A stretch of DNA of 18,228 bases from Clostridium_Z sp040797585 (GTDB lineage Bacteria > Bacillota > Clostridia > Clostridiales > Clostridiaceae), in the NCBI RefSeq assembly GCF_040797585.1, contig NZ_JBFNEO010000032.1, forward strand, positions 1-18,228. Direction: 5' to 3'. Below, one piece after another: positions 6,565-12,669 of the stretch (positions are counted from its first letter, which is position 1; each line of letters starts with the position of its first letter). The position numbers and the translations under genes were made by a program. The notes under the pieces were generated by a model. That model saw only the letters and a list, made by a program, of their open reading frames with translations. It was not told where the DNA came from and made no database searches.

Positions 6565-7029
6565 ATGGGATTCTTAAAAGCTAAAGATACCATTAGTGGG
6601 CAAGAGGCAAGGGCTTATATAACTATAGAAGGTCGTAATGAAGAATTATTTTATGCTAAAAAACTGGAATCTAAGGTTGAAAAGCAAAAGACAGAAATAA
6701 AAACTTTAGGTAAAAGAGGAACACAAAATAAGGCAGCAGGATGGAAAGGCACAGGCACACTTACTGTTTACTATGCCACATCTTTATTTAGAGAGCTTAT
6801 GCTTGAGTATATGAAAGAAGGTAAAGATGTTTACTTTGATATTACTGTAACTAACGAGGACCCAACAAGTAGCATAGGTAGACAAACAGTTGTTTTAAAA
6901 GATTGTAACTTGGATGAAGTAAGTATGGCAGCCTTTGACATAGACACAGAAGTTCTAGAAGAAGATATGGCATTTACTTTTGAGGATGTAGATCTATTAG
7001 ATAAATTTAATAAACCAGTATTAGGATAG
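6565..7029 (+). CDS. xkdM: Tail tube protein (XkdM type)
   Basis: A 154-residue protein directly after the sheath, with GGAGGTGCGATAG before ATG 6565. It starts MGFLKAKDTISGQEARAYIT and has the family pattern of a beta-sandwich with a long loop (KSKVEKQKTEIKTLGKRGTQ-type segment), a strand with GWKGTGTLTVYYATSLFRELM, a YFDITVTNEDPTSSIGRQTV strand pair, and the closing DIDTEVLEEDMAFTFEDVDLLDKF typical of PBSX XkdM. Stacked hexamers form the inner tube through which DNA passes. Order sheath, tube, chaperone is the standard one. Confidence 0.93.
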   Translation: MGFLKAKDTISGQEARAYITIEGRNEELFYAKKLESKVEKQKTEIKTLGKRGTQNKAAGWKGTGTLTVYYATSLFRELMLEYMKEGKDVYFDITVTNEDPTSSIGRQTVVLKDCNLDEVSMAAFDIDTEVLEEDMAFTFEDVDLLDKFNKPVLG

Positions 7030-7045
7030 AGGAGGAGTATAGAAT

Positions 7046-7459
7046 ATGAACAGTTTTAAAGATTTCTTAATGGATAGTTTTGAGGAAGTAGAGGAAATAG
7101 AAAGAGAAATAACCATGGGGGGGAAAAAAAGAAAGATGAAGTTTAAACCCATATCTTCCACTTTAGGAGATGAAATAAGAAAGAAGTGTAGGAAAGTTAA
7201 GTTTGTTAAAGGACAAAAGATAATGGAGACAGATGAAGAGAAATATTTATCTAACCTTATAATAGAAACTACTACTTACCCTGATTTTAAAAATGCAGAG
7301 CTACAAGGTGCATGGGGAGTAATAGGGGCAGAAGATTTAATTAAAGCTATGAAAAGTAAAATGAGTGATGGTGAATATTCACAATGGTCAAGTGTTGTTA
7401 GTGAAGTAAATGGATATGACAAAGGTATTCAGGAGCTTATGGAAGAAGCAAAAAACTAA
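7046..7459 (+). CDS. xkdN: Tail assembly chaperone, short form (XkdN type, gpG-like)
   Basis: A 137-residue protein between tube and tape measure genes, with GAGGAGG ahead of ATG 7046. It shows the XkdN pattern: EEIEREITMGGKKRKMKFKP, then a region IIETTTYPDFKNAELQGAWGVIGAEDLIKAM and a helical end QELMEEAKN. These chaperones bind the tape measure during tail assembly and are not part of the virion. The zero-frame product ends at TAA 7457-7459, directly after the slippery heptamer A AAA AAC, so most ribosomes should make this short form and a minority the extended form (see the 7046-7635 entry). Confidence 0.9.
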   Translation: MNSFKDFLMDSFEEVEEIEREITMGGKKRKMKFKPISSTLGDEIRKKCRKVKFVKGQKIMETDEEKYLSNLIIETTTYPDFKNAELQGAWGVIGAEDLIKAMKSKMSDGEYSQWSSVVSEVNGYDKGIQELMEEAKN

Positions 7460-7635
7460 TAAAGGAGGGTGATAGTGAAGCTAACTATGCACACTATGCC
7501 CTCCATAGATTAAAGATTCTTCCAAGTGTATTAGCTAACATGTCTAGACAGGAGAAAGCTTTTATATATGGCAGTATAGATATACATGTAGAAAGTGAAA
7601 AGAAATCTTTATCTAAGGTAAAAAGAAGGAAGTAG
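7046..7635 (+). CDS. Tail assembly chaperone, frameshifted long form (gpGT-like)
   Basis: A -1 shift at A AAA AAC (7450-7456) makes the ribosome re-read C7456 and continue CTA ATA AAG GAG to the stop at 7633-7635. The fusion is 137 plus 59 residues, 196 in total. The extension, LIKEGDSEANYAHYALHRLK then ILPSVLANMSRQEKAFIYGS and a charged tail, carries the LP...EKAFIYGSI motif usual in the C-terminal half of Firmicutes chaperone pairs. It has no good independent start: GTG 7475 lies in another frame and ends after 12 codons. The extension frame is free of stops from 7456, supporting translation only by fusion. The long form is expected to bridge tape measure and tube subunits, as lambda gpGT does. 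Confidence 0.82.
7450..7504 (+). promoter_or_regulatory. -1 programmed ribosomal frameshift signal
   Basis: The slippery heptamer AAAAAAC is in the correct phase (A AAA AAC in the zero frame). Seven bases later a stem begins: GGAGGG (7464-7469) pairs with CCCTCC (7499-7504), continued by ATAGTG (7472-7477) with CACTAT (7492-7497). This gives 12 base pairs, a 2x1 internal loop and a 14-base apical loop. Heptamer, spacing and stem are the standard elements of a -1 frameshift site, and the zero-frame stop TAA follows the heptamer at once. Confidence 0.85.
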
Positions 7636-7665
7636 TTGAAATGATTACCTGTTTTAGAGTAGTAT
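7636..7665 (+). promoter_or_regulatory. Possible promoter ahead of the SHOCT-type gene
   Basis: TTGAAA (7636-7641) and TAGTAT (7660-7665) are 18 bases apart and resemble a sigma-A -35 and -10 pair, directly after the chaperone frame closes. The -10 match is only 4 of 6, and AT-rich DNA gives such matches by chance. Its position ahead of a cargo-like gene and overlap with an inverted repeat make it worth noting. Confidence 0.3.
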
Positions 7666-7686
7666 AGTATTTGTAATACTATACTA
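7660..7686 (+). promoter_or_regulatory. Perfect 12-bp inverted repeat (operator or mRNA hairpin) upstream of the SHOCT-type gene
   Basis: TAGTATAGTATT (7660-7671) and AATACTATACTA (7675-7686) are exact reverse complements separated by TGT. The repeat ends one base before the ribosome binding site GGAGG (7688-7692) of the ATG at 7701 and overlaps the possible -10 box. It has no following T-run, so it is not a terminator. An operator, or a hairpin affecting translation or mRNA decay, would fit. Confidence 0.6.
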
Positions 7687-7700
7687 TGGAGGTTAAGTAA

Positions 7701-8170
7701 ATGGGGGCAAAAAATAAAGTTATTGATGGAGATTATAAAGGCAAGAGTGTAATAGTAACTGCTTTAGGAATTACAATTGTAACTGGATTATTTAAAAAAG
7801 TAATGATAGATGAAAATACAATTGAAGATTATGAGATATTTGATAGTGAAAAGAAGACCAGGGAAGTTTATTTTTAGGTCCATTAGGATTATTGGCAGCT
7901 GCATCAGCTAAAAAGAAGGGTGTGTATGTAATTGCTATAGAGTTTAGAGATGGTAAGAGAAGTTTACTTGAAGTAGATGAGAAAATATATAGAAAGATGT
8001 TATTATTAAATTTTAGAAATAATAATGAAGCTAATGAAGAAGGGTTAAGTTCTTATAATCAAGAGAATATACTAGAACAAATTAAAAAGTTATCAGAATT
8101 AAAAGATTCAGGAATATTAACAGAAGAAGAATTTAATAATAAAAAATCTGAGCTATTAACAAGAATTTAA
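7701..8170 (+). pseudogene. SHOCT-domain small protein, split by a frame change (moron-like cargo)
   Basis: Two ORFs form one protein. The first (ATG 7701, GGAGG 8 bases upstream, stop 7875-7877) gives MGAKNKVIDGDYKGKSVIVT up to IFDSEKKTR. The second continues in the -1 frame from about 7862: GSLFLGPLGLLAAASAKKKG, VYVIAIEFRDGKRSLLEVDE, then a C-terminal SHOCT module (LEQIKKLSELKDSGILTEEEFNNKKSELL). Joined, they make about 156 residues, matching a Firmicutes family whose members run uninterrupted through a Gly/Leu-rich segment into an AIEFKDGKRSL-type strand. One missing G in the GGG at 7861-7863 would explain the break; no slippery heptamer is there. TTG 7892 could start the 3' piece but has no ribosome binding site. 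It lies between chaperone and tape measure, where phages usually carry nothing, and has its own terminator. Function unknown; SHOCT is often a short oligomerisation or membrane-association module. Confidence 0.7.
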
Positions 8171-8173
8171 CAT

Positions 8174-8206
8174 AAAACACTTACTAAATGTAGGTGTTTT
8201 TATTTT
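8174..8206 (+). terminator. Terminator after the SHOCT-type gene
   Basis: AAAACACTTAC (8174-8184) pairs with GTAGGTGTTTT (8190-8200), an 11-bp stem with one G-T pair and a 5-base loop, followed by TTTTTATTTT. It lies four bases after the stop codon. It closely resembles the hairpin at 1433-1467. Its right arm holds AGGTG, which would be the ribosome binding site if the tape measure starts at TTG 8205. Confidence 0.7.
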
Positions 8207-8222
8207 GCCTAAAAATGAGGTG
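8191..8222 (+). repeat. Copy 2 of the repeated terminator-linker
   Basis: It matches 1456-1487 at 27 of 32 bases (AGGTG, T-run, TGCCT, A-rich spacer, GAGGTG). A more distant version follows the last gene of the window (about 18180-18219: TAGGT, T-run, TGCCTTAAAA, GAGGAGTG). Confidence 0.8.
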
Positions 8223-10265
8223 GTAATCATAGCAACAGTATCAGCAAGTTTAAAAATGTTTGACCAAATGACAAGACCACTACAACAAGTTACACAAGCA
8301 TTACATTCAACAGTATCGGCTATGGATAAACTGAGTAATTCAGCAAATAAAGACATTAAAATCACCAATACATTAAATTCAACTAATGCAGCAATACAGA
8401 AAACTAATACTGGATTATCACAATTAGCTAGTTCCCAAAACAAAGCTACTAAAACACAGAATGATTTAAATAATTCTTTTAATAAAGGTTCCCAATCGGC
8501 TGGTGGTTTAACAGGGAAAGTTAAAGGGCTTGTTGGTACTTACTTAGGATTTCAAGCTGTTAGAGAAGGAATAACTGCTACAATAGGCGGGGCCATGGGA
8601 TTACAGCAACAATTATTTACTTTACAAGGTATTATGGGTAATAAAGATGTAGGAACAGCTTACTTTGATAATTTGCAAAAGAAAGCAAATGAATCTGTTT
8701 TTGCATTTGAAGATTTCGCATCCAACGCTAGGAAGTTTATGCAATTTACTAAAAACACTGATAGCTTGGATAAACTAGCTAATCTCTCAGAAAGATTGAC
8801 TCTTATGGATCCAACACAAGGGTTAGAAGGAGCTGGATTTGCTCTTAAAGAAGCTATGTCAGGAGACTTTGTATCTCTAAAGGAGAGATTTGGTTTTGGT
8901 AAAGCAGATGCAGAGATACTAAAAGCCTCAAAATCTATGGATGAATTTATAAGTAAGTTTGATACATTGCTAAATAAAAAGGGATTTACAGAGTCAATGT
9001 TGGAACAATATAATCAATCAGCAGCGGCGCAGTTTGATAATTTAAAATCGAACTTTAAGACAGCATTAGCAGAAGCTGGCAATGGAGCTTTGGAGATATT
9101 AGCTCCAGTATTTACAAAGCTAAATGAGGCATTTTCTAATGGAGGTTTTCAAGAGTTTTTTAATTCCATAGGTACTGGATTAAGTATTATAACAATAATA
9201 GCATTAGGATTTATAAATGTTATTAGCGGGATAGGAGTTGTGGTTCAAAATAACTGGGGAATAATACAACCTATATTAATTGCCATAATAATTTATTTAG
9301 CATATATATTGATACCTATATTATGGAATGCAATAACAACAGTAGCTGCAATGGCTATAGCATGGATGATGGTTAACTGGCCCATAATGTTAGTAATAGG
9401 TGCAATAGCAATATTCATATATATACTAAATAGTTGCGGAGTAACTGCTGAACAAATAGCTGGATTTATAGGCGGAGTTTTTGGAGTCCTATTTGCTTTT
9501 TTAGGGAATTTATTTGTAACTGGATTTAATTTGGTTATTGATATTATAGCTTTGATTTATAATAAGTTTGCTATCTTTGCAGAATTTCTAGCTAACGTAT
9601 TTGTTGATCCTATAGGAGCAATAGTGAGATTGTTTGCAGGTATGGCTGATAGTGTCCTTGGAATTCTTGAAAGCATAGCTTCAGCTATAGATACTATTTT
9701 TGGTTCTAACCTAGCTGATGCAGTAAATGGATGGAGAGACGGACTTCAAGGGGCAGTGGACGATTTAGTTGGTGAATCTAAGATAAAGGTTGAGCGAATG
9801 GATTCTAGCTCTCTTCATATGGATAGGTTGAATTATGGTAATGAATTTAAATATGGATATAAAAAAGGCAGTGGTGCTATAACTGGAATAAAGGATATGT
9901 TTAAGGTTCCAGACATAGGTAAAAGTTTACCTAACCCAGACTTAGGAGCTTGGAATAAAACTAAAGGTCCAGGAGAGCTATCCATGGGTGGAGGTAAGTC
10001 AGGTGGTAAAGGAAAGGGACTAAATGATGCCAACAAGCATCTTAAAAATATAGATGATAAAATAGATGTTTCCAATGAGCATTTAGAAATGATGAGGGAT
10101 TTAGCAGAAGCAGAGAGTATACAGAACTTCGTTACATTAACACCTACTGTACAAGTAACCACTGGAGATATTAAAGAGGAAGCAGATATTAATAAAATAA
10201 TATCTAAGATAGAAAGTTATATGGAAACAGAGTTAGTTAATAGTGCAGAGGGGGTATATGCTTAA
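8205..10265 (+). CDS. Tail tape measure protein
   Basis: A 686-residue protein after the chaperone, with the expected layout: N-terminal helical region with SASLKMFDQMTRPLQQVTQA and Asn/Thr/Gln-rich coiled coil (to about 100), a tape-measure segment with QQQLFTLQGIMGNKDVGTAY and FEDFASNARKFMQFTKNTDS, hydrophobic helices about 310-500, a Gly/Lys-rich hinge (GGGKSGGKGKG, about 600) and a helical C-terminus. It sets tail length and is ejected ahead of the DNA; its hydrophobic helices may enter the host membrane. At the usual 1.5 angstrom per residue it predicts a tail near 100 nm. The start is uncertain: TTG 8205 has AGGTG 8 bases upstream inside a terminator hairpin; GAGGTGG (8217-8223) points instead to ATA 8229 (ATA-GCA-ACA-GTA), which would give a normal-looking N-terminus if it were ATG. 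The choice changes only eight residues. Confidence 0.9.
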   Translation: MPKNEVVIIATVSASLKMFDQMTRPLQQVTQALHSTVSAMDKLSNSANKDIKITNTLNSTNAAIQKTNTGLSQLASSQNKATKTQNDLNNSFNKGSQSAGGLTGKVKGLVGTYLGFQAVREGITATIGGAMGLQQQLFTLQGIMGNKDVGTAYFDNLQKKANESVFAFEDFASNARKFMQFTKNTDSLDKLANLSERLTLMDPTQGLEGAGFALKEAMSGDFVSLKERFGFGKADAEILKASKSMDEFISKFDTLLNKKGFTESMLEQYNQSAAAQFDNLKSNFKTALAEAGNGALEILAPVFTKLNEAFSNGGFQEFFNSIGTGLSIITIIALGFINVISGIGVVVQNNWGIIQPILIAIIIYLAYILIPILWNAITTVAAMAIAWMMVNWPIMLVIGAIAIFIYILNSCGVTAEQIAGFIGGVFGVLFAFLGNLFVTGFNLVIDIIALIYNKFAIFAEFLANVFVDPIGAIVRLFAGMADSVLGILESIASAIDTIFGSNLADAVNGWRDGLQGAVDDLVGESKIKVERMDSSSLHMDRLNYGNEFKYGYKKGSGAITGIKDMFKVPDIGKSLPNPDLGAWNKTKGPGELSMGGGKSGGKGKGLNDANKHLKNIDDKIDVSNEHLEMMRDLAEAESIQNFVTLTPTVQVTTGDIKEEADINKIISKIESYMETELVNSAEGVYA

Positions 10266-10930
10266 TGTATAAGATGTACTTAGGTATTAGTAGCGGTGAG
10301 GAAGGGTTTACTATTCCTGTACTCCCTGAAAAGATAGAAATAGATGAAAATGGAGATAATAAAACCTTTGAAGTTATTAACTTAGGAGAGATTAACACTA
10401 TAAACTTACCTAAATTAACAGAAATATCATTTGAAAGCTTTTTCCCTAAAAATAGGGGACCATATGTAAGCTCGGAGCAATTATTTGAACCGAGCTTTTA
10501 TATTTCTAAGATTAAGGAATGGAGAGAGAAAAGGCAAAAGATAAGATTTATATTTACTGGTGGAAGTGCCCTAGAGGTTAATGATCTATTCACTATAGAA
10601 AACTTTAAACTTAGTGAAAATGGTGGAGAGGTTGGAGATATCTATTATTCTATAGAGTTTAAAAAATACAGGACATATGCATCTAAGAAGGTAGTAATAG
10701 TTAATAATACAAGCGCTAATAAAGTAGCAGCACAAAGTAGTCCTCCACAAAGGCCAGTAGAGAATAAACAAACTAATACACATACTGTAGTTAGTGGAGA
10801 TACCCTTTTCTATATAGCTAAAAGGTATTTAGGCAATGGTAACAGATGGAGAGAAATCTTTAATTTAAATAAAGATAAAATAAGTGTTCCTGAAAAGATT
10901 TATCCAGGACAAGTTCTTAAGCTTCCATAG
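10265..10930 (+). CDS. xkdP: LysM-containing baseplate/tail protein (XkdP type)
   Basis: A 221-residue protein overlapping the tape-measure stop (TAATG). Residues 1-135 match the XkdP N-terminal region: PVLPEKIEIDENGDNKTFEV, LGEINTINLPKLTEISFESF, FPKNRGPY, FTGGSALEVNDLFTIENF, and GDIYYSIEFKKYRTY. A polar linker (about 140-172) leads to a C-terminal LysM domain (174-221: TVVSGDTLFYIAKRYLGNGN, RWREIFNLNKDKI, IYPGQVLKLP) that should bind peptidoglycan sugars. In this tail type the protein is counted with the hub/baseplate genes and resembles T4 gp53 in function. GAGGGGG lies upstream, somewhat far from the ATG. Confidence 0.92.
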   Translation: MYKMYLGISSGEEGFTIPVLPEKIEIDENGDNKTFEVINLGEINTINLPKLTEISFESFFPKNRGPYVSSEQLFEPSFYISKIKEWREKRQKIRFIFTGGSALEVNDLFTIENFKLSENGGEVGDIYYSIEFKKYRTYASKKVVIVNNTSANKVAAQSSPPQRPVENKQTNTHTVVSGDTLFYIAKRYLGNGNRWREIFNLNKDKISVPEKIYPGQVLKLP

Positions 10931-11917
10931 GTGGTGGTTAATATAAATATAGAATTATTACTAGATAATAAGAATGGTGATGTTTGGAACATATCTGAGC
11001 TAATTACAGATGTTACATGGAAAACTAAAAGAAGCGGGAAGCCATCTAGTTTGGATTTTGAAATATTAAAGGATAAACAAATCTCTATAAGTAATGGTGA
11101 TGTAGTTAGCTTTAAAGTCAATAACAGCAATGTTTTCTATGGATATGTATTTGACAATGGTGGATCCAAAAACCCAACTGTAAAAGTAACAGCCTATGAC
11201 CAAATAAGACACCTTTTATATAATGACACTTATGTATTTACTAATAAAAAAGCTAGTCAAATAATAAGTCAAATAGCTAATGATGTAGGGTTAAGAGTAG
11301 GAACTGTAGAAGATACAGGCTATGTTATACCAAGTTTATTGGAAGATGATAAAAAGCTTTTAGATATAATCTATAGTGCTTTAGAGAAGACTCTCATGTC
11401 TACAAAGCAGACATATACCTTATATGATGATTATGGATCACTTTGCCTAAGGAATATAAATAACTTAAAGCAAGAGATAGTAATTTCTGATGATAATAAC
11501 TTAGGTGATTATGATTGGAAAAATAGCATAGATAGTGAAACTTATAATAGAGTTAAGATTGTAAGAGATAATAAAGAAACCAAAGGAAGAGATGTGTATA
11601 TTGCACAAGATAGTAAGAATATTGCTAAGTGGGGAAGACTTCAATACTTTAAAAAAGTAGATGAGAAGATGAATAAGGCACAAATACAGGAACTTGTTGA
11701 TAGTACTTTAAAACTTAGAAATAAAGAAAGTAAGACATTAAAATTAAAAGATGTTATTAGTACAGATATTAAAGAAGATTTAAAGTTAAGAGCTGGTGCA
11801 GGTGTATATGTAGAGATAAAAGAAAAGGATATAAACCAGTATTATTTAATAGAAGATGCTACTCATAAGTTTTCTAATGGGAATCTTGTTATGGACTTTG
11901 ATTTAAAGGTGGTGTAG
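10931..11917 (+). CDS. xkdQ: Baseplate hub protein (XkdQ, gpD/gp27-like)
   Basis: A 328-residue protein with features of the late-control gpD/XkdQ family: DVWNISELITDVTWKTKRSG, KPSSLDFEILKD, VSFKVNNSNVFYGYVFDNGG, VTAYDQIRHLLYNDTYVFTN and a helical middle followed by YDWKNSIDSETYNRVKIVRD and a C-terminal strand region (GAGVYVEIKEKDINQYYLIE). It forms the trimeric hub linking tail tube and spike. The start is unclear: GTG 10931 directly follows the previous TAG without its own ribosome binding site and would depend on coupling; AGGTGG (10929-10934) is 8 bases before an in-frame ATA at 10943 (ATA-AAT-ATA-GAA), which would remove four residues. No lysozyme domain is fused. Confidence 0.88.
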   Translation: MVVNINIELLLDNKNGDVWNISELITDVTWKTKRSGKPSSLDFEILKDKQISISNGDVVSFKVNNSNVFYGYVFDNGGSKNPTVKVTAYDQIRHLLYNDTYVFTNKKASQIISQIANDVGLRVGTVEDTGYVIPSLLEDDKKLLDIIYSALEKTLMSTKQTYTLYDDYGSLCLRNINNLKQEIVISDDNNLGDYDWKNSIDSETYNRVKIVRDNKETKGRDVYIAQDSKNIAKWGRLQYFKKVDEKMNKAQIQELVDSTLKLRNKESKTLKLKDVISTDIKEDLKLRAGAGVYVEIKEKDINQYYLIEDATHKFSNGNLVMDFDLKVV

Positions 11918-11919
11918 AT

Positions 11920-12252
11920 ATGGGAATGATAGATATTATAAAGAGGGCTGGAATTGATGCAGTTGGAGCAACCAATCCATTAAATATATTATTCGGTGAA
12001 GTATTAGATATAGATAACCTTAAAATAAAATTAGATCAAAAACTTATATTACCTAGAGATTTTTTTATTGTTCCTGAAAGCCTTACTAGGTATGAGGTAG
12101 ACTTAGAGCATAATCATAGTGTTCCGGAAGGGATAAGTTCTAATTCTTTAGGAAAATTAGTTATTAGAGAGGGTTTAAAGCAAGGTGATAAAGTATTACT
12201 TTTAAGGATCCAAGGTGGACAGCAATATGTAATACTAGACAAGGTGGTGTAA
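11920..12252 (+). CDS. xkdR: DUF2577 family baseplate protein (XkdR)
   Basis: A 110-residue protein with the DUF2577 pattern: N-terminal helix MIDIIKRAGIDAVGATNP, then FGEVLDIDNLKIKLDQKLIL, a PRDFFIVPESLTRYEVDLEH segment and a closing KQGDKVLLLRIQGGQQYVIL strand pair. The beta content suggests an OB-like barrel close to the tail hub, perhaps part of the spike. In PBSX the same family is xkdR, between XkdQ and XkdS, and the order here is identical. ATG 11920 follows AAAGGTGGTGTAGAT. Confidence 0.9.
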   Translation: MGMIDIIKRAGIDAVGATNPLNILFGEVLDIDNLKIKLDQKLILPRDFFIVPESLTRYEVDLEHNHSVPEGISSNSLGKLVIREGLKQGDKVLLLRIQGGQQYVILDKVV

Positions 12253-12253
12253 T

Positions 12254-12667
12254 ATGAGTGAAGTTAATATATTACCACAAGGGGCCGTAATAAATAGTGA
12301 CTTAGAGATAAATAAAGAGTTAACACAGCCTACTAAAACTTATAGAATAAAAGATGGTAGAGTCTTAGGGTTTACAGATGGTATAGAAGCTCTTAAACAA
12401 TCCATAGAACTTATATTATCTATAGAAAGATATGAGTACCTTATTTATAGTTGGAATTATGGAAGTGAGCTTAAGGGAGTTATAGGCAAGGATAAAGATA
12501 TAGCAGAAAGTGAATTTAGGAGAAGAATAAAAGAAGCTTTACTTCAAGATGATAGAATTAAAAACATAGATAATCTTATATTTGAGTATGGCAAAGATAG
12601 TGTTTTAGCAAGATTCACTGTCTTTTCTATTTATGGAGACTTTCAAGAGGAGAGGAGGCTAAGGTAA
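12254..12667 (+). CDS. xkdS: DUF2634 baseplate wedge protein (XkdS, gp25/GPW-like)
   Basis: A 137-residue protein with the XkdS signature: TYRIKDGRVLGFTDGIEALK, then QSIELILSIERYEYLIYSWN-type helix, YGSELKGVIGKDKDIAESEF, RRRIKEALLQDDRI, and a strand FEYGKDSVLARFTVFSIYGD. The ER-Y-I segment corresponds to the conserved motif of gp25-like wedge proteins that start sheath assembly on the baseplate. Gap to the previous gene is one base; the ribosome binding site AAGGTGGTGTAAT is inside the end of xkdR. It is followed by baseplate J, its usual partner in the wedge. Confidence 0.9.
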   Translation: MSEVNILPQGAVINSDLEINKELTQPTKTYRIKDGRVLGFTDGIEALKQSIELILSIERYEYLIYSWNYGSELKGVIGKDKDIAESEFRRRIKEALLQDDRIKNIDNLIFEYGKDSVLARFTVFSIYGDFQEERRLR

Positions 12668-12669
12668 TA

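Noticed and set aside
7475..7513. GTG 7475 after AAAGGAGGG as a separate gene start
   Set aside because: It is spaced like a real start but stops after 12 codons; the G-rich stretch is better explained as one arm of the frameshift stem.
7892..8170. TTG 7892 as the start of an independent 92-residue protein
   Set aside because: No ribosome binding site precedes it, and the residues before it in the same frame (GSLFLGPLGLL) complete the upstream piece as one protein.
8156..8443. 95-residue minus-strand ORF
   Set aside because: It is antisense to the tape measure start and a terminator, with no ribosome binding site or recognisable protein.
9833..10162. 109-residue minus-strand ORF
   Set aside because: It is antisense to the Gly/Lys hinge and end of the tape measure; its Pro/Leu/Ser richness reflects the opposite strand of GGT/AAA codons.
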